Origin: Benincasa hispida
Taxonomy: Eukaryota; Streptophyta; Magnoliopsida; Cucurbitales; Cucurbitaceae
Assembly: GCF_009727055.1 (NCBI RefSeq)
Contig: NC_052359.1
Span: 23,284,501-23,348,500 of the forward strand
DNA length: 64,000 bases
Direction of reading: 5' to 3'
The notes under the pieces are model-generated. The model did no database searches, was not told where the DNA came from, and saw nothing but the letters and a program-made list of their open reading frames with translations. Made by a program: the position numbers and the translations under genes. Below are positions 34,801-47,195 of this stretch, piece by piece (the first letter of the stretch is position 1; each line of letters starts with the position of its first letter).

Positions 34801-36007
34801 AATAAGATTTAGATAAAAAAAAAATTTAACCTGATTTACCTAAGTAATAAACCCTCAATTGAAAAATACTTAGTGGGAGGAAAATGATATATATGATATG
34901 TTTGATTCTTCTACATTCTTGGGTAATTTACACCGTGTGACTTATGTTTGGCCTCATCTCACGCATAGGAGCATCCTCCTACAAAAGGTGTTTGCATGGA
35001 TCAATATCAAGATGAATTAGAGAAAGTACTTATAGTAAGTGAGAGAGGGACGTGTCTCAACATATCCCACGACCTCCATCATTAGTTACAACATGAGATT
35101 CATGCTTGGTCTCGAAGCCCTTTGATGCATCCCACTACAGTAGTGTTTGCATGGGTCAATACCAGGGTTAACTCTTGAAAAAGATAAAATTACAATTTTT
35201 GTTATCAATATTGTTCTTCCTCACAAGAGACTTTGTTGGGACAAAATTATAAATTCCAAAATGATGGATTACACCTACCAGAATTCATTAAGATGATTAA
35301 TGAAATTCTGATCAAATTAAACATGTAACCTAACATTAATTGAAGGCCAATTAATAAGAATTAAAGCATAATAATATTGAAATGCATGCTATTCAACAAT
35401 ATCCATGAAAACACTAAATACTAACTTAAATGCATAAATAGATTTATTAACACCCTAAAAGTAAAGAGTTTATCTACTCATAGCTTTCAAACACATATTT
35501 TCATACAATTTTGCAAGCATTACTTTGGGATAGTAAAATATGCTATGTTGAGTTCATGTGTTGGATGATTCATTATGTTTTATTTTACTATTTATTTGCA
35601 AATTTCCAACCACCTGTTTATTTCAATCATGATATTGCATGTGCTAAATGCCATCTCTCATTTCATTCTTATTAGTTTTCTAACAATACCTAGCTGCGGT
35701 TGATAGACTTATTTATTAATTCTATTACTTAAATGGTACATTTAGTAATAAACCCAAAAAACTAAAAAACTTTCATATTGGTAAATTATTTATTTGTGTG
35801 ATATATTTGTAAATATGATAAAAAAAAATCCCCACCATTACACAAATATCTGTTTTAAAAAGATAATAATGATTAATGGAAGAAAATTTAACATTTCTTC
35901 TATATTTTACCAGAACAAAATCAGGATTTAATATGTCATTGGTTTGTCAATAAATTAAAGTTTGCTGATGAACAATGGGTTGAAATCTATTGTATATTCT
36001 CTTATAT

Positions 36008-37314
36008 CACTACAAGAAATCTAACTTCTCCTGTCACAATTCGTCGAAAAAGAGTAGAAAATGCATCGGGAGAGACTCTCCCGACAAATAATGAGTCGTC
36101 GGGAGTTTGGTCGAAAAAAATCCGTCGGGAGAGGAACTCCCGACGCATGAAAAAACGACGTTGGGAGTTAGTCGGAGAACTCTCAACGCATGTATAGAGT
36201 GTCGGGAGTTCCAGTAACTGTTGACGCCTGATATATGGTGTCGGTAGTTGGGGAACTCCCGATGCCCTATACATCCAACGCCTGATATACATCCATATAT
36301 AGTAAAAAAAAAATTGCATAAGTTGAAACATCCACAATCCATGGCTTAGATAAAAAACAATGCTAATTAAAAAAAATCCATAATAATATCCATACTCCAA
36401 AAAATTGCATAAATTGAAACACTCAATCTACAATAACATGCTACAAATTAATCCACAATAACATGCTATAAATTAATCCACAATCCACAAAAAATTGTAT
36501 AAATTGAAACATCCACAATCCACAATAAAAACTTAATCCATAAATTAATCCACAATCCACAATAACAACTCAATCCATAAATTAATCCACAGTCCACAAT
36601 AACAACTCAATCCATAAAAAATTGCATAAATTGAAAAATAATGATTTAAATTAATATGCAAAATAAGAGAAAATAAAATTGGAAGATTACCTGTGGGCAG
36701 TAGCAGGCAGTTGGAGGTGACAGCTAAAGGAGGGGAGGCGGCGGTGGCTGGACTAGACGACGGCTGAAGAAGTGGTGGCGGCGGCGGCGGGAGGCTTTTT
36801 GAAGGATCGAAATGCAAATGGAAGGGAGAGGGGTTGGCGCACGAGGGAGCAGAGCGGGGGGAGGAGATCGGTGGGGAAGAAGGATGGGGAAAATGAGAGA
36901 GATCGGCAAAGGGAAAGGGAAAAAACGCGGCGGCGGGGGTTTGGGCTTCGGCAGTAGTGAGTTAGGGTTGAAAATAGGAAGAATGGAGAAAATGAGGAAA
37001 ATGGATATGGTTTTTACCAGATCCCATCTTCCAATGCCACCCAACGGGCATCGGAAGATCCGTTGGGAGTTCCCGGGAATTTTCGATGGTTAAAGTATGG
37101 CGTCGGGAGTTCGGTCCGATGCCTATTTTATTCGTTGGGAGTCTGTTTTGTTCGTCGGGAGTTCTCGAGGAACTCTAGACGGTTATTTACAGCATCGAGA
37201 TTTCCCGAGGAACTCCCGATATCGTTTTACGTCATCGGGAGATACCCTTTCTCCCGACGACCAAACACCCAACGATCAATTTAGGTATCGGGGGAACTCA
37301 TTTTTCTTGTAGTG
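36008..37314. mobile_element. Non-autonomous CACTA (En/Spm) transposon
   Basis: Termini CACTACAAGAAA and TTTCTTGTAGTG are perfect 12-bp inverted repeats, with the 3-bp duplication TAT on both sides (36005-36007, 37315-37317). Subterminal regions at both ends carry many copies of 'cgtcgggagttc' in both orientations, typical of CACTA transposase-binding arrays. The centre (36720-36960) is unusually GC-rich with GGC/GGA repeats. No transposase motif is present. Minus-strand open frames in the centre look like by-products of low complexity or captured sequence. Confidence 0.93.
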
Positions 37315-37323
37315 TATGAACTA

Positions 37324-37965
37324 TGTTCAATGTGCTCTCATCCAAAAATGAAAAGGAACCCATAAATTAGCTCAACCAAGAGAAATAGTAGAAAGAATAG
37401 TCAACACAGAAATTATAGTGGTTCAATCTCATAATGAGGTTTACATACACTGTGGAAGGCCCTCTCAACATTCTTTATTAATTTTCAAACAAGTATACAA
37501 AAAATATTCAGAGATGAAGAACAAATACAGAAAAAAAACTCTCAATAAACAATGAAAACACTCAGAAGAAAAGCACTAGTGCTTCATTCCTCACTCAAAT
37601 TCTCTCTTTTCCGTAAGCTCTCTGTACAGGGGCTACCCCTTCAGCTTGGCCTTCATCATACACATCTCTTTCTTCTGTAAATTAATTGATTCTGGTGAAT
37701 TTTTCCCTTTGTCATCAACCAATCACCTGAAGCTTTCTGTAACAACTTTGGTGGAGGAAGATTCTTTCTTCAAGCTCAACATCTACCAGCTTAAATGGGC
37801 TTTAGAAAGACCAATGGTTTACCTCTTTTCCTACAGACATCAAAGAGTATAACAAGCCCAATATAGAAGCCAATTTATATATATTTATCTATTTATTTAT
37901 TTAAGTTGAGATAGACAAGTTAAAAAAAAAGGACCTAAATGTATTAGGCTAGCAATAACATGACA
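37324..37965 (-). repeat. C2 3' LTR (Copia)
   Basis: On the minus strand it begins TGTCATGTTATTGC right after the polypurine tract and ends TGAGAGCACATTGAACA. TG...CA ends, 642 bases. The CACTA element lies ten bases beyond its outer end. Confidence 0.7.
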
Positions 37966-37978
37966 ATTCTCCACCTTG
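37966..37978 (-). other. C2 polypurine tract
   Basis: CAAGGTGGAGAAT on the minus strand, identical in type to the tract of C1, directly before the LTR. Confidence 0.75.
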
Positions 37979-37989
37979 CTACATATTAC

Positions 37990-38735
37990 ATCAATAAAAA
38001 TATAAGTATTTCAAGACCTTTCCCAAAAGACAGTTTGTTCACAAAGAAACAACTTTGAGAGCCTTTAAACAGCTCTCAAGTTTATGTACTGGAAGAGACT
38101 TAGTCAAAGCACCAGTTGCATTTTTAGAGGATGAAATCTTTTCAATTCTAACCTTTCCTTTTGCAATAATGTCCCTTATGAAATGTAACCTAACATCTAT
38201 ATGTTTGATTCTTTCATGATAAGTCTGATTTTTTGACAGAAAACAGCGCTCTGGCTATTACAAAAGATAACCAAATCATCCTTTAAGCAGATTTGAAATT
38301 CTTCTACTAATTCATGAAGCCAAATTGCTTTATTAAATGCTTTTGTCAGTGGCATATATTCAGCCTCAGTGGTTGACAAACCAACCACTGATTGTAAGGA
38401 TGACTTCTAGCTCACCGTGTTTCCAAAAACCTTGAAAACTAAACCAGATAACGACCTCTGCTTGTCCTTATCTATTGCATAATCTGCATCCACAAAACCT
38501 GTGAGAACATGTTGATTACCCAAGTGTTTAGTATATAACAATCCATATGATATGGTTCCTTTAACATATCTTAGTATCCTTGACTACTTGCTAATGATAT
38601 CTCCTTGGATCAGCAATATATCTACTAACAACACTTAAACAATAAGCAAGATCTGGTCTAGTACATACCATGAGATACATAAGACTTCCTACAAAATTAG
38701 CATATGAAACAACTTGCATTTGATCCCTTTCATCA
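37990..38735 (-). pseudogene. C2 reverse transcriptase end and RNase H remnant
   Basis: The minus strand gives, from right to left in coordinates, an RPDLAY-like RT block (about 38640-38670), an ADYAIDKDK...SLSG block, then GLSTTEAEYMPL (about 38350-38385), WLHELVEEF and a CNSQSAVF segment (about 38225-38260). This is the Copia RT-thumb/RNase H order. A stop and frame changes break it near 38400 and 38590. Homology ends at about 38735, so gag, protease, integrase and most of RT are missing. Confidence 0.8.
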
Positions 38736-38749
38736 TTAGTTTAGGGAGA

Positions 38750-41250
38750 ATGTTCAAGTGATAGCTAACTACTAATTTAAAAAATTGTCAAACAAAAAAG
38801 GTATTTGGCTTCACACTTAATTACTAATGTAAAATTTTGTTAAAACATTTAAGTCTAAAATCCCTTGGTGCTTCCTTCATTCTCTTTTTTCTTGTTATAG
38901 TCTATATACCTTAATTAAAATGTGATAGTTTATTTATTTACTTATTTTAGATAGACAAATGTAAAACGATTAACAAAAAAGAGAGTAAGAGGGTATTGAA
39001 GATGGGATGAGAGAAAAAAGATGAAAAATAGAGAAGTAAGATGATATTAACAATTTCTGTTCATATAACAATAATTTTTTATTTTTATTTTTATTTTTTA
39101 AGTTTAAGAGTATTTTGGAACTCATTTTGGAAGTTTAGGAGCATTTTTGAAACTTTTGAAAATTCAAGGATATTTTTGACACAAAGTACAAAGTTTAAGG
39201 GTATTTTGTATATTTTAGCCAAATTTGTAATTCTATATACATTATTCAAACTTTTTATTTTGTATTTAAGAGATGAGAATTTTAACTTTTTGTCTAAACT
39301 GTTCTCGACCTATTTGTTATACATACATATATATTTTCTTAAAATTGAACGACCTATTAGATAAAAAAAAATTTCAAATCTTATTGGACATAAAACTCAG
39401 TAATATATCTAATATATTTGTTATTTTTTTAAAAAAAGAAGAAATTGAATAAGTCAAAGAACTTATTAAATACAAAATTGAAATCTTTAAAGATAAAGTT
39501 TAAATACATCAACATTAAAGTTCAAGGATGAAAAAGAAGACTAGAGAAACAATGGAATGTAAATGTATATGAAATGCATAATGGAATCTCTCCTCTAGAT
39601 TTTATATATCCAAGAATTTATGTTTTTTTGGATACTAAACTTCAGAAGAAAAAAAGACAAAAGATGTATTGACAAAGGTTCGCCCAATGAAAAACATCTT
39701 GTGATTGAAAAACCCAAAAATTGATATCATTATAATCTAGGAAAATAATCTTTTAAGGATAAGATTGATTTTAGAGCACTTTATCAAATTTAAATCACCT
39801 AACTTTATCCAAATTTAATATTACAATCGTTATAGGTGATCTCGGACCTAAAAGATTAACTCAAGAATGACAAATAATATGAAAGATAAAGTCGAAACAA
39901 AATGGACTAAATATTGTTCAAACAATGAACAAACTTTGAGCTCAACGGTGAACCTAATAGGGCCCATATGGGGACGGAGCAACCTCAGTCAACGCTTAAA
40001 TCAAAGCAATCCTATTCTGTCATAGGGCCTACTCTTTGTATATTCCTACCTCATAAATTCACCTAATTAACATGTTTTCAACTTGAACTTAAGTCTACGT
40101 TAACCCTTTTATAAATACATCATTATATAACTGAATTGAAGGTAAGTTCATTTCAATTCTCTATAAGTTTGTCATACCATTACTCTCTTAACTAATTTAA
40201 GCATCAAAATTTGAGAGTTGGTACAACAATTAGCACCACGGCAATGTTGAATCTCGGTCATTCTTTTGTTGATCACCTCTTCTCCTAAAATATAACTGTT
40301 GAGATATGTGATTGTTAGATGTGCTTTCTCCTTGGCTAAATTATTTTAACATGAACTCAAGATCATGAGCTCAAAATCAAACTAACGACAAGAGGATTGT
40401 GTAGAGTATTAAGATCAAGAGTCAACGATGAACAAAATATCCTATCAATAATAGCTCACAATGTTTGAAAATTTTGCTATAATATTTATCAAATTTTACC
40501 ATAAAAACAACATGAATGCAAAGCTTTTGTTCTTATTATCTCAATTAATTACGACCTTCCATTGAGAATATTTTTTAAAAATCAATCACAAAATTATCAA
40601 TAATTGATTACAAAAAGATGATTGATAACAAAAAAAAAAAAAAAAAATCAACACTCTCTCTTGTCTTATTAGTCACTACGCCATGGTAAATCCAACCCCT
40701 AGTTTCATGGTAGATATTAGTCATAATTATGACTTATATGAAACTTTCATTATTTATTTTTATATCTGCATATATGTACTAGATACATGAACTAACAGAG
40801 GATTTATTTAATGTAAAGGTCTAATTTATCTTCCATCTTAAGTAATCAGTAATCAATATATAACTAAAATTGTAAAGGCAAATAATTGATTAGATTCTTT
40901 AAAAAATGAATATCTAAATAAGAAAACATAAATCAAAATCTAAAAACATAAAATAAACATAATATGATCTTGAAAACTAAAAAGATCATGAAAACCGATC
41001 AAGGAATATAATCTAGAATTTTTTTTAAAAAAAAAAGATAACTTGAATTCAAACTTGAGGAGCCCAAAAATTTAGCAAACATCTTGATTGCACGATTTTA
41101 GCGAGTTGATTCTTGATAAAGGATAAATAAAAATAGCTAGTTATAGTTATATATATATATATATATATATATAAACAAAGGGTTTAAATAGATACAATTA
41201 TTAGTTTGATATTTTAGTTGTTATCGAGGAAGTACATATACTTCTAATTG
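38750..41250. other. AT-rich region without recognisable genes
   Basis: Only homopolymer runs (40630-40648 A), a (TA)n run at about 41149-41173 and repeat-like sentences such as 'agtttaagggtattttg' are seen. Short open frames have no known motif. Confidence 0.5.
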
Positions 41251-41471
41251 TGTAGAAGAGAATCGGTATCAAGTACGGATACGATATGGATATAGTCCAG
41301 ATACGTGGTAGATATGTATCTTATACTTGCTTTGAAGTATCTGATTTTTATTTTTAATTTTCAGATACTCAGCTTCCAGATGGATACGTGGGTCAATTTT
41401 TCTTTAAAAAAAAAATTTAAGCCCAACCATTTAAAAAAGTCTAACCTACAACCCATTTTATTTTAGTCCAG

Positions 41472-41690
41472 GTTTAGGAGTGATTTTAAAATAATCAAAA
41501 ATAATTTTTTTCATTTTTAAAATCGTTCGAAAACACACTTTTAATTACTCAAAATAATTTAGTTTTCAATTTTACACTTTTAAATGCAATTTTCATATCA
41601 TCAAAATCAATTTTGAAGAATTAAACATGTTTCACAATGATTTTAAAAATGACAAAAGTGATTTCAACCATTTTAAAATCACTTCCAAAC
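41472..41690. mobile_element. MITE with AGTGATTTTAAAAT inverted ends
   Basis: Left end GTTTAGGAGTGATTTTAAAA and right end TTTTAAAATCACTTCCAAAC are inverted repeats with two mismatches in 20. The 219-base interior is AT-rich. AGTCCA occurs close outside both ends and may be a target duplication. The shape resembles hAT-like MITEs of plants; the class is inferred. Confidence 0.7.
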
Positions 41691-42785
41691 ATAAAAGTCC
41701 ACTTAAATTGAGCAATCCAAAACAAAATAAATTAAAAATGATAAAACATAAAAAAATTTAAAAAAAAACTCGAAACATAATTAAATCTTCATTATTCCCT
41801 TCTCTCTTATTATTTAAATCATGATTCACACCCACTTCATCTTCAACTTCATTTTTCAATCTTCATGATCTACTTCTTTTCTACCGTCTACTCTAGTCGC
41901 TCAACAATCACTTGATGTTACTGGATTTTTTTTCAAGTTTTCTCTCTCTTCTTGAATCTATTTTAATCTAACTTAAAATAAGTACTATAGCAATTAATTA
42001 GACATATATATATATAACGTATCTTCAACGTATTCATATCTTAGTTTTTTAGAAATTAACTTATCGCCATATCGTATTCGTATCATGTATCTGTATTTGT
42101 GTCTGTGTTTTTTAGATTATTACAACCCTAAAGTTTAAAACTATAAATTTATTATGTTCCTAAAATAAGATGAAGGAGCTTACGTGCATGTTGAAGATTC
42201 TATACTGAAAAGTGGTAGAAAAACATCACAATCTTTATAATATACCTAGGTTACTTCTTTCACAATTAATTAATTTTGAACATGAAACCTCTAGCTAAGA
42301 AATAATTAGCCAAATTGATCATTACACAATCTTAATTTAAAAAATATACAAATATTTGAATAATTGCATAAGCAAATTTCATCTATTATATAATACCATA
42401 TACAATCCATCATCAATTAATTATAGTATCCATATAATGTCAGTTTTTGATAGACATTACTGGGCAATTTTATACCAGGTATAAGAGATTAATGACAGAT
42501 TAAAACAATAATTATGCAAAGATTGGGGAGGGAGGAAGAGAAAGAGAGAGAGAAAATGTGTTTAATTAAATATGCATGGGAAGCATTATAATGATTAATG
42601 TATCAAAAAGAGGATTAGAAGCAAAGTATACATAGAAGTCAATTATGCTGAAGGAGTTTCTTCTTCTCACTTCTTAATGTGCAAGCTTGCTCTCTCTACT
42701 TGAAAATTAATCAACTTTTTTTATCCACATCACTAATTAGAACAATAAGTTAATCAGGTTTGTGTTAGTTCTCTCCTGAACTTTA

Positions 42786-43150
42786 TAAATTAAATTGGGT
42801 AATAAATTCGTAAACTCTCAATTTTGTGTCTTCTAGGATTTTGAAACTTAAAATGTATATCTAATAGGTTATTAATCTTATTCGACTTTTTAGTTTAGGG
42901 TTCTAAGTAGGTAGAGCGTTCTAAACCCACTCCGTACCAGATCACCGGGTGGGTCGCATGAATGCCGAGTAGACAAAATTAAATTTTATATCCATTCTAT
43001 CAGTTTTTTTTAATAAAAAAAGTTAAATATATTGGAGACCTATTAGAAAAGAAATTGAAAGTTCAAGGACTTACTAGATATATTTTTAAGAGTCACAAAG
43101 ACCTTTTAGACACAAAACTAAAAATTTAAGAATATATTATTAAACACTTT
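42786..43150. repeat. Foldback element with ~80-base imperfect inverted arms
   Basis: The left arm ('gtaaactctcaattttgtgtcttctagg...atgtatatctaatagg') matches the reverse complement of the right arm ('attgaaagttcaaggacttactagatatatt...agacacaaaactaaaaattt') with scattered mismatches. No terminal duplication was resolved. Confidence 0.5.
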
Positions 43151-43819
43151 TTAAATTCAAATATGTTTAGATTACATCAACTTAATTAAAAATAATTCAT
43201 GGACTAAACTTATAATTTAACCTTATGCATTTTAGAATCTTAATATGGATGCAATTTAGTCCCTAAATAATTTTTTAGAAAAAGAAAAAAAACTTTCAAT
43301 CACATATTTTGGCCAAAGTCATAGCAAGAAAGATCTTGTGGAAAATGAAGACTTCGAAGAGAAGGCTATCGATTCGAGGAGAAGATTTTGCTGAAATTAT
43401 GGATTAGCAAATGTAAGTTGTTTAACCTTTTCTTAATTATTTGTATTTTAATTTATTCAAGAAATCAAATAACATGATCACACGCTTCCGCGGGGATTCG
43501 AACCCCTTCATGAATGTTATGAACAAGAGGTTCCCATACATGGTGGTGAACTAATCTCTTGTGGATTAAGTGGAAATGATGAGGAAGCTAAGACAAGTGT
43601 TGCATGTGGTGCAGGTGAGCGGGAGACGGATGTGCTCATATAGGATGAGGACAAGACGATTTTACTTGACGAAGTGGAGGGTCATGCTATTGAAACGATG
43701 ACTGTTGAACAAAAATTTTGTTCCAGGTTGAGCTATTTCTGATACATTATTATTGGACATGAATGTCTCCACTATTGAGATACAAGTGGTTAGGAATGGA
43801 TGAGTTTGTTGCTTTGAAA
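43151..43819. other. Spacer of mixed repeat origin
   Basis: Contains 'gatcacacgcttccgcggggattc' near 43473, a string related to the U5 area of family F, and sequence that may be upstream LINE remnants. No domain could be read. Confidence 0.4.
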
Positions 43820-44075
43820 TTAGACATAAGGCATATGAGTGATTGTTTCTTTATCGCATTATGCGTCGTTTAAGGTTGGAAGAAGGTTGGATCAGATTGA
43901 TTATGAATTATGTTTCCATACCACAGTTTTCTGTTTTTATTAATGGTGTGGCGATAGGACACACCACTCATCTCAGGGAATCCGCCAAGGCTATCCTCTT
44001 TCTCTTTATTTATTTATACTTCATGTGCAGGGTCTATTACATTCTCTTTCAAGTGCTCACCGTGAAAAGTACTAA
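43820..44075 (+). pseudogene. LINE (L1-type) reverse transcriptase fragment
   Basis: Reading from about 43826: KAYE, a stop codon, then LYRIMRRLRLEEGWIRLIM and FSVFINGVAIGH, which match plant L1-type RT. After a one-base shift near 43980 the frame continues GIRQGYPLSLYLFILHVQGL, the conserved GxRQGxPLSPYLF block. Stop, frameshift and missing catalytic FADD region show a dead fragment. Confidence 0.8.
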
Positions 44076-44124
44076 AAAAATGCTTTCTTGGGCTTAGAAT
44101 TTTATTGGTTTTATACTTAATTTG

Positions 44125-44340
44125 TGATAATTGATGCTTTTATGTTTAAATTGTAGGAAGTCGAGCATATGGACTGGAACAAGCTAATTTGAGTACAAAA
44201 TGACAAAAATACCCATAAAGTAGGTCAAACCTAGGGCAAGGAAAGATGAGATAATAGGTCAAAATAGGTGAAAATGCAAAAGAGGCCTGCACAACATACT
44301 GCGATGTCGTGCACGATGTCAATGGATAGAAGTAGCAAAA
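44125..44340 (+). repeat. Family A LTR 5' fragment
   Basis: Starts TGATAATTGATGC and contains 'ttgtaggaagtcgagcat' and 'aatttgagtacaaaatgacaaaaatac', which parallel the first 200 bases of the A1 LTRs. It stops where F3 begins. Confidence 0.45.
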
Positions 44341-44617
44341 TGTTAAGGTTGATGCCTTAAATCTCATAGAGTCCTATAGTTTGCAAACCTTGTCTGAACA
44401 AACATATATGTGATTAATAATATTTGATATTTTTATTCACTTTGTCTATGAAATATATAATATTTAGTTGCATTAACCACAAACCAATGATCTAACATCC
44501 AAGGTTATCGTTATAACTTAAACATGTATGTGGAAACATATAGGTGGATCATGTTTAAGTGATAACCTAAATGGTATATAGTATATGCATAATGATGTAT
44601 GTGGAGACATACAGATG
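44341..44617 (+). repeat. F3: family F LTR, first ~280 bases
   Basis: TGTTAAGGTTGATGCC start, then the F blocks up to 'aggtggatcatgtttaagtgataacc' and a second 'agatggatcgtg', where it breaks into the minus-strand F7 leader. Confidence 0.7.
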
Positions 44618-45052
44618 GATCGTGTAGTCAGTAACTAAGCGATGAAACTTCTTGAGCTACACTATCGTCTATGCGCGGGCGTAAAACTAGTTCCCAAGCA
44701 TCTGATACTCAACGATCGTCTACCCCATCGTTTACACGACCCGACCAATGCTTGGTCGTCTTCATCCTTGAAGAACAGCAACCCTTGCTATAAAGCTTCT
44801 TCATGAACGACTCATAGACACAAACTCTTTGAAATTATAGACTCGATAGCAGTTAATATGCCCAAAAACGCAGGGGCCTTGACAATTAACTTCAAATGTA
44901 AAAGAATTTAAACAATCAGAGGCTTCATCCCATAAACTCCATTAATCCCACATCCACAAACGATTTAACGATTAAACAGAGAGTAGACATGCTTCACCCA
45001 CCGAGAATGTAAATGCAATTCTTTGCATCAATGAAATTTGGAATATCAGAAA
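44618..45052 (-). other. Leader of the minus-strand F7 element
   Basis: On the minus strand this follows the F7 primer site. No gag is reached before the break at about 44618. One ACGATCGT palindrome occurs at 44712-44719. Confidence 0.5.
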
Positions 45053-45070
45053 CCTGGCTCTGATATCAAT
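45053..45070 (-). other. F7 primer-binding site
   Basis: On the minus strand ATTGATATCAGAGCCAGG matches the initiator-Met site (TTGGTATCAGAGCC) with one change in the core. It abuts the LTR end. Confidence 0.8.
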
Positions 45071-47195
45071 TGAAGGAACTCTTATACAAGAGTACCTCTG
45101 AGTGGAAGCGGATCTTTCCAAATACATTGTGACATAATTTCCACATTTAGATTCAAACAAAATAGATATGCAATATACTGTAAATTACGACATGTTTTAA
45201 GATTAAAAAACAAGAGAAAAGAATACGTACCTATTGAAGAACTTTTCTTCACAGCAAATCTTACTCTCTCCAAGGAACGTTTCCTCTCACTCTCACTGGA
45301 ACTTCCAAACTATCGTCCACCAATACCACCAGTCATCTACACACGAATGGTCTCCATACGAACAGAACAAATGTAGGGATGATACCACCACTTGGAACTC
45401 TCGGTATTCTCGGTGTGAGAATCCAAAGAGTGGGCTCTGTTGGAATTTGGTAGAGGGGAGGAGGATATGAAGATCGTGTACAATGACCAAGCAACTGCGA
45501 GAAAGGTAGGGTTTATCGTATAGACTATGCTTGATCGTTTAGAAGAAGTACACGATCGTGTAGTAAATAGGCTGCAATCGTCTATACGATCGTTTAGTAA
45601 ATGCTTGGCGGTAGACGATCGTTTAGTAAAACGTAGGTGATCATTTAGAAAGATGTGCATGCGTGTATACGATCGTATAGTAAATTCGAGCTTTCGTATA
45701 GTCTCTCAGTTTACTAAGCGATAGGCAGCATATACTTCGTGAGCAAAATTACATGATCACTTGCAAAATAAAGACGATTTTCATTTTATTCTTCAGTTAC
45801 GAAAATTGAATCAAACTTCCCACTAACACACAGTTACAGAGAAAACAGAGTGCACAATTATCCCATAATTGTTAAATTAAAATAATAAATATAATCATAT
45901 TATATTCATTAATCATAGTTTAATATCACATATAAACCATAGTGTTTTCTCCCCCACTAGATATAAATCATATTTATATCCATTTTCCTCCAATTAATGT
46001 ATCTCATATATAAAGTCAATCATATCATATATAATTAACCAGTTCAATTATATCATATATAATCGAAATCCCTCTTGGAATTTGAACATTTCAAACTGAC
46101 CCAAAAGCTGATTCTCAACTTGAATCCATTGAGCTACCAAGGGGACCTGATGAACCTATGGCTTGAAGCTCCAACAGTACGTGAATAGCTGACTAAACTC
46201 TCTAGCCACGAGATCCACCATCCGTTAACTGCCAGGCATTCCACTAAAGACTGACAGTTGAACTCTTTTTTCCACAGATATATTTCTGTATCCATCGGAT
46301 ATAACCAATCAACAGTACGATAACCCTTCACAGATGCTCGTAAGTACAGTTGGGCCAATTTACCATTTTGCACCTGTAGTTACATCTAACTCCTTAAGTA
46401 CCACTGATCCCTCTAATGAACGATACAACATAGTTCTACTATGTGTAGACACCTTTCAGGCCATGAAAGGTGTGTGGCGCCAACTCGTTCAAGTCCCGGG
46501 ATCAGCTCTTAAGGGAGCAATCTATCTACTTACCTCTGCTTCGGGAAATGAGTGAATTCCATCTTGTGTAGCTGAGTTCCCAGCTCCCAAATCAGACGAA
46601 TCCCAAAGAGGTAGGTTTGAGTCGGTGACTTGGCCACTTGCACCCATGAAAAATTAAAGGACCACCCAAAAAGGCAAGAGTTCCCAACGCACTTAGGATT
46701 GAGGTCAGTTACCTATGGTCATCCTAGTGAAGTGAAGTCTCTGTCATGAACGACGTTATATAACGAGACGTTAACTATCTTTCGTGGTCAGGTCTTATAA
46801 AAACTCTTACTATAGGATGCCCCCGCTCACATGTCCCCATATGAATGATCAAGATCAGACCATCTGTAACAAGTCACAACACTTGTAACCATTCTACAAA
46901 GCGAGCCACATCCGTAGCATTACCAGGATAAGGTTTCCCTCCTATATCCATATACTACAGACTATTTTGGTTATCACTTAAGACATGATCCACTTGTGTG
47001 TCTCTACATACATGCTTAAGTTACATCATGACAACTAGGGATTTTAGTTTATTAGTTTGTGGTAAAGCAAATAAAACATCCAATGTTCAAGGACAAGTAG
47101 TGAAGAAAATATCATATATTATACATCACAAACGTTCGTACAAAACTGTGTTTATAAACTACAAGACACGAGAGTTTAGGGAATCATCCCCAACA
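45071..47195 (-). repeat. F7: complete family F LTR on the minus strand
   Basis: On the minus strand it starts TGTTGGGGATGATTCCC (at 47195) and ends AGAGTTCCTTCA (at 45071) next to the primer site. The usual F blocks are in order. Length is 2125 bases. The transcribed part contains four ACGATCGT palindromes (45552-45676). Confidence 0.82.

Larger units (their letters stand above)
30697..36007 (+). other. Leader region of the F2 element (no gag found)
   Basis: Non-coding sequence follows the primer site. It includes a 37-base T run (30849-30885), the F4 insertion (31100-33084) and then very AT-rich DNA with repeated small palindromes (33258-34800). Two related blocks around 34996 and 35145 share 'gtgtttgcatgg.tcaata'. 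No gag or pol motif is recognisable before the CACTA element at 36008. The leader seems exceptionally long or the coding part has been lost. Confidence 0.5.

Noticed and set aside
36002..37044. Minus-strand frames of 102-132 residues in the CACTA element
   Set aside because: No transposase or host domain. They follow from GC-rich low complexity and subterminal repeats.
42900..42970. tRNA-like string 'taggtagagcgttctaaacccactccg'
   Set aside because: No cloverleaf or proper B box could be built from it.
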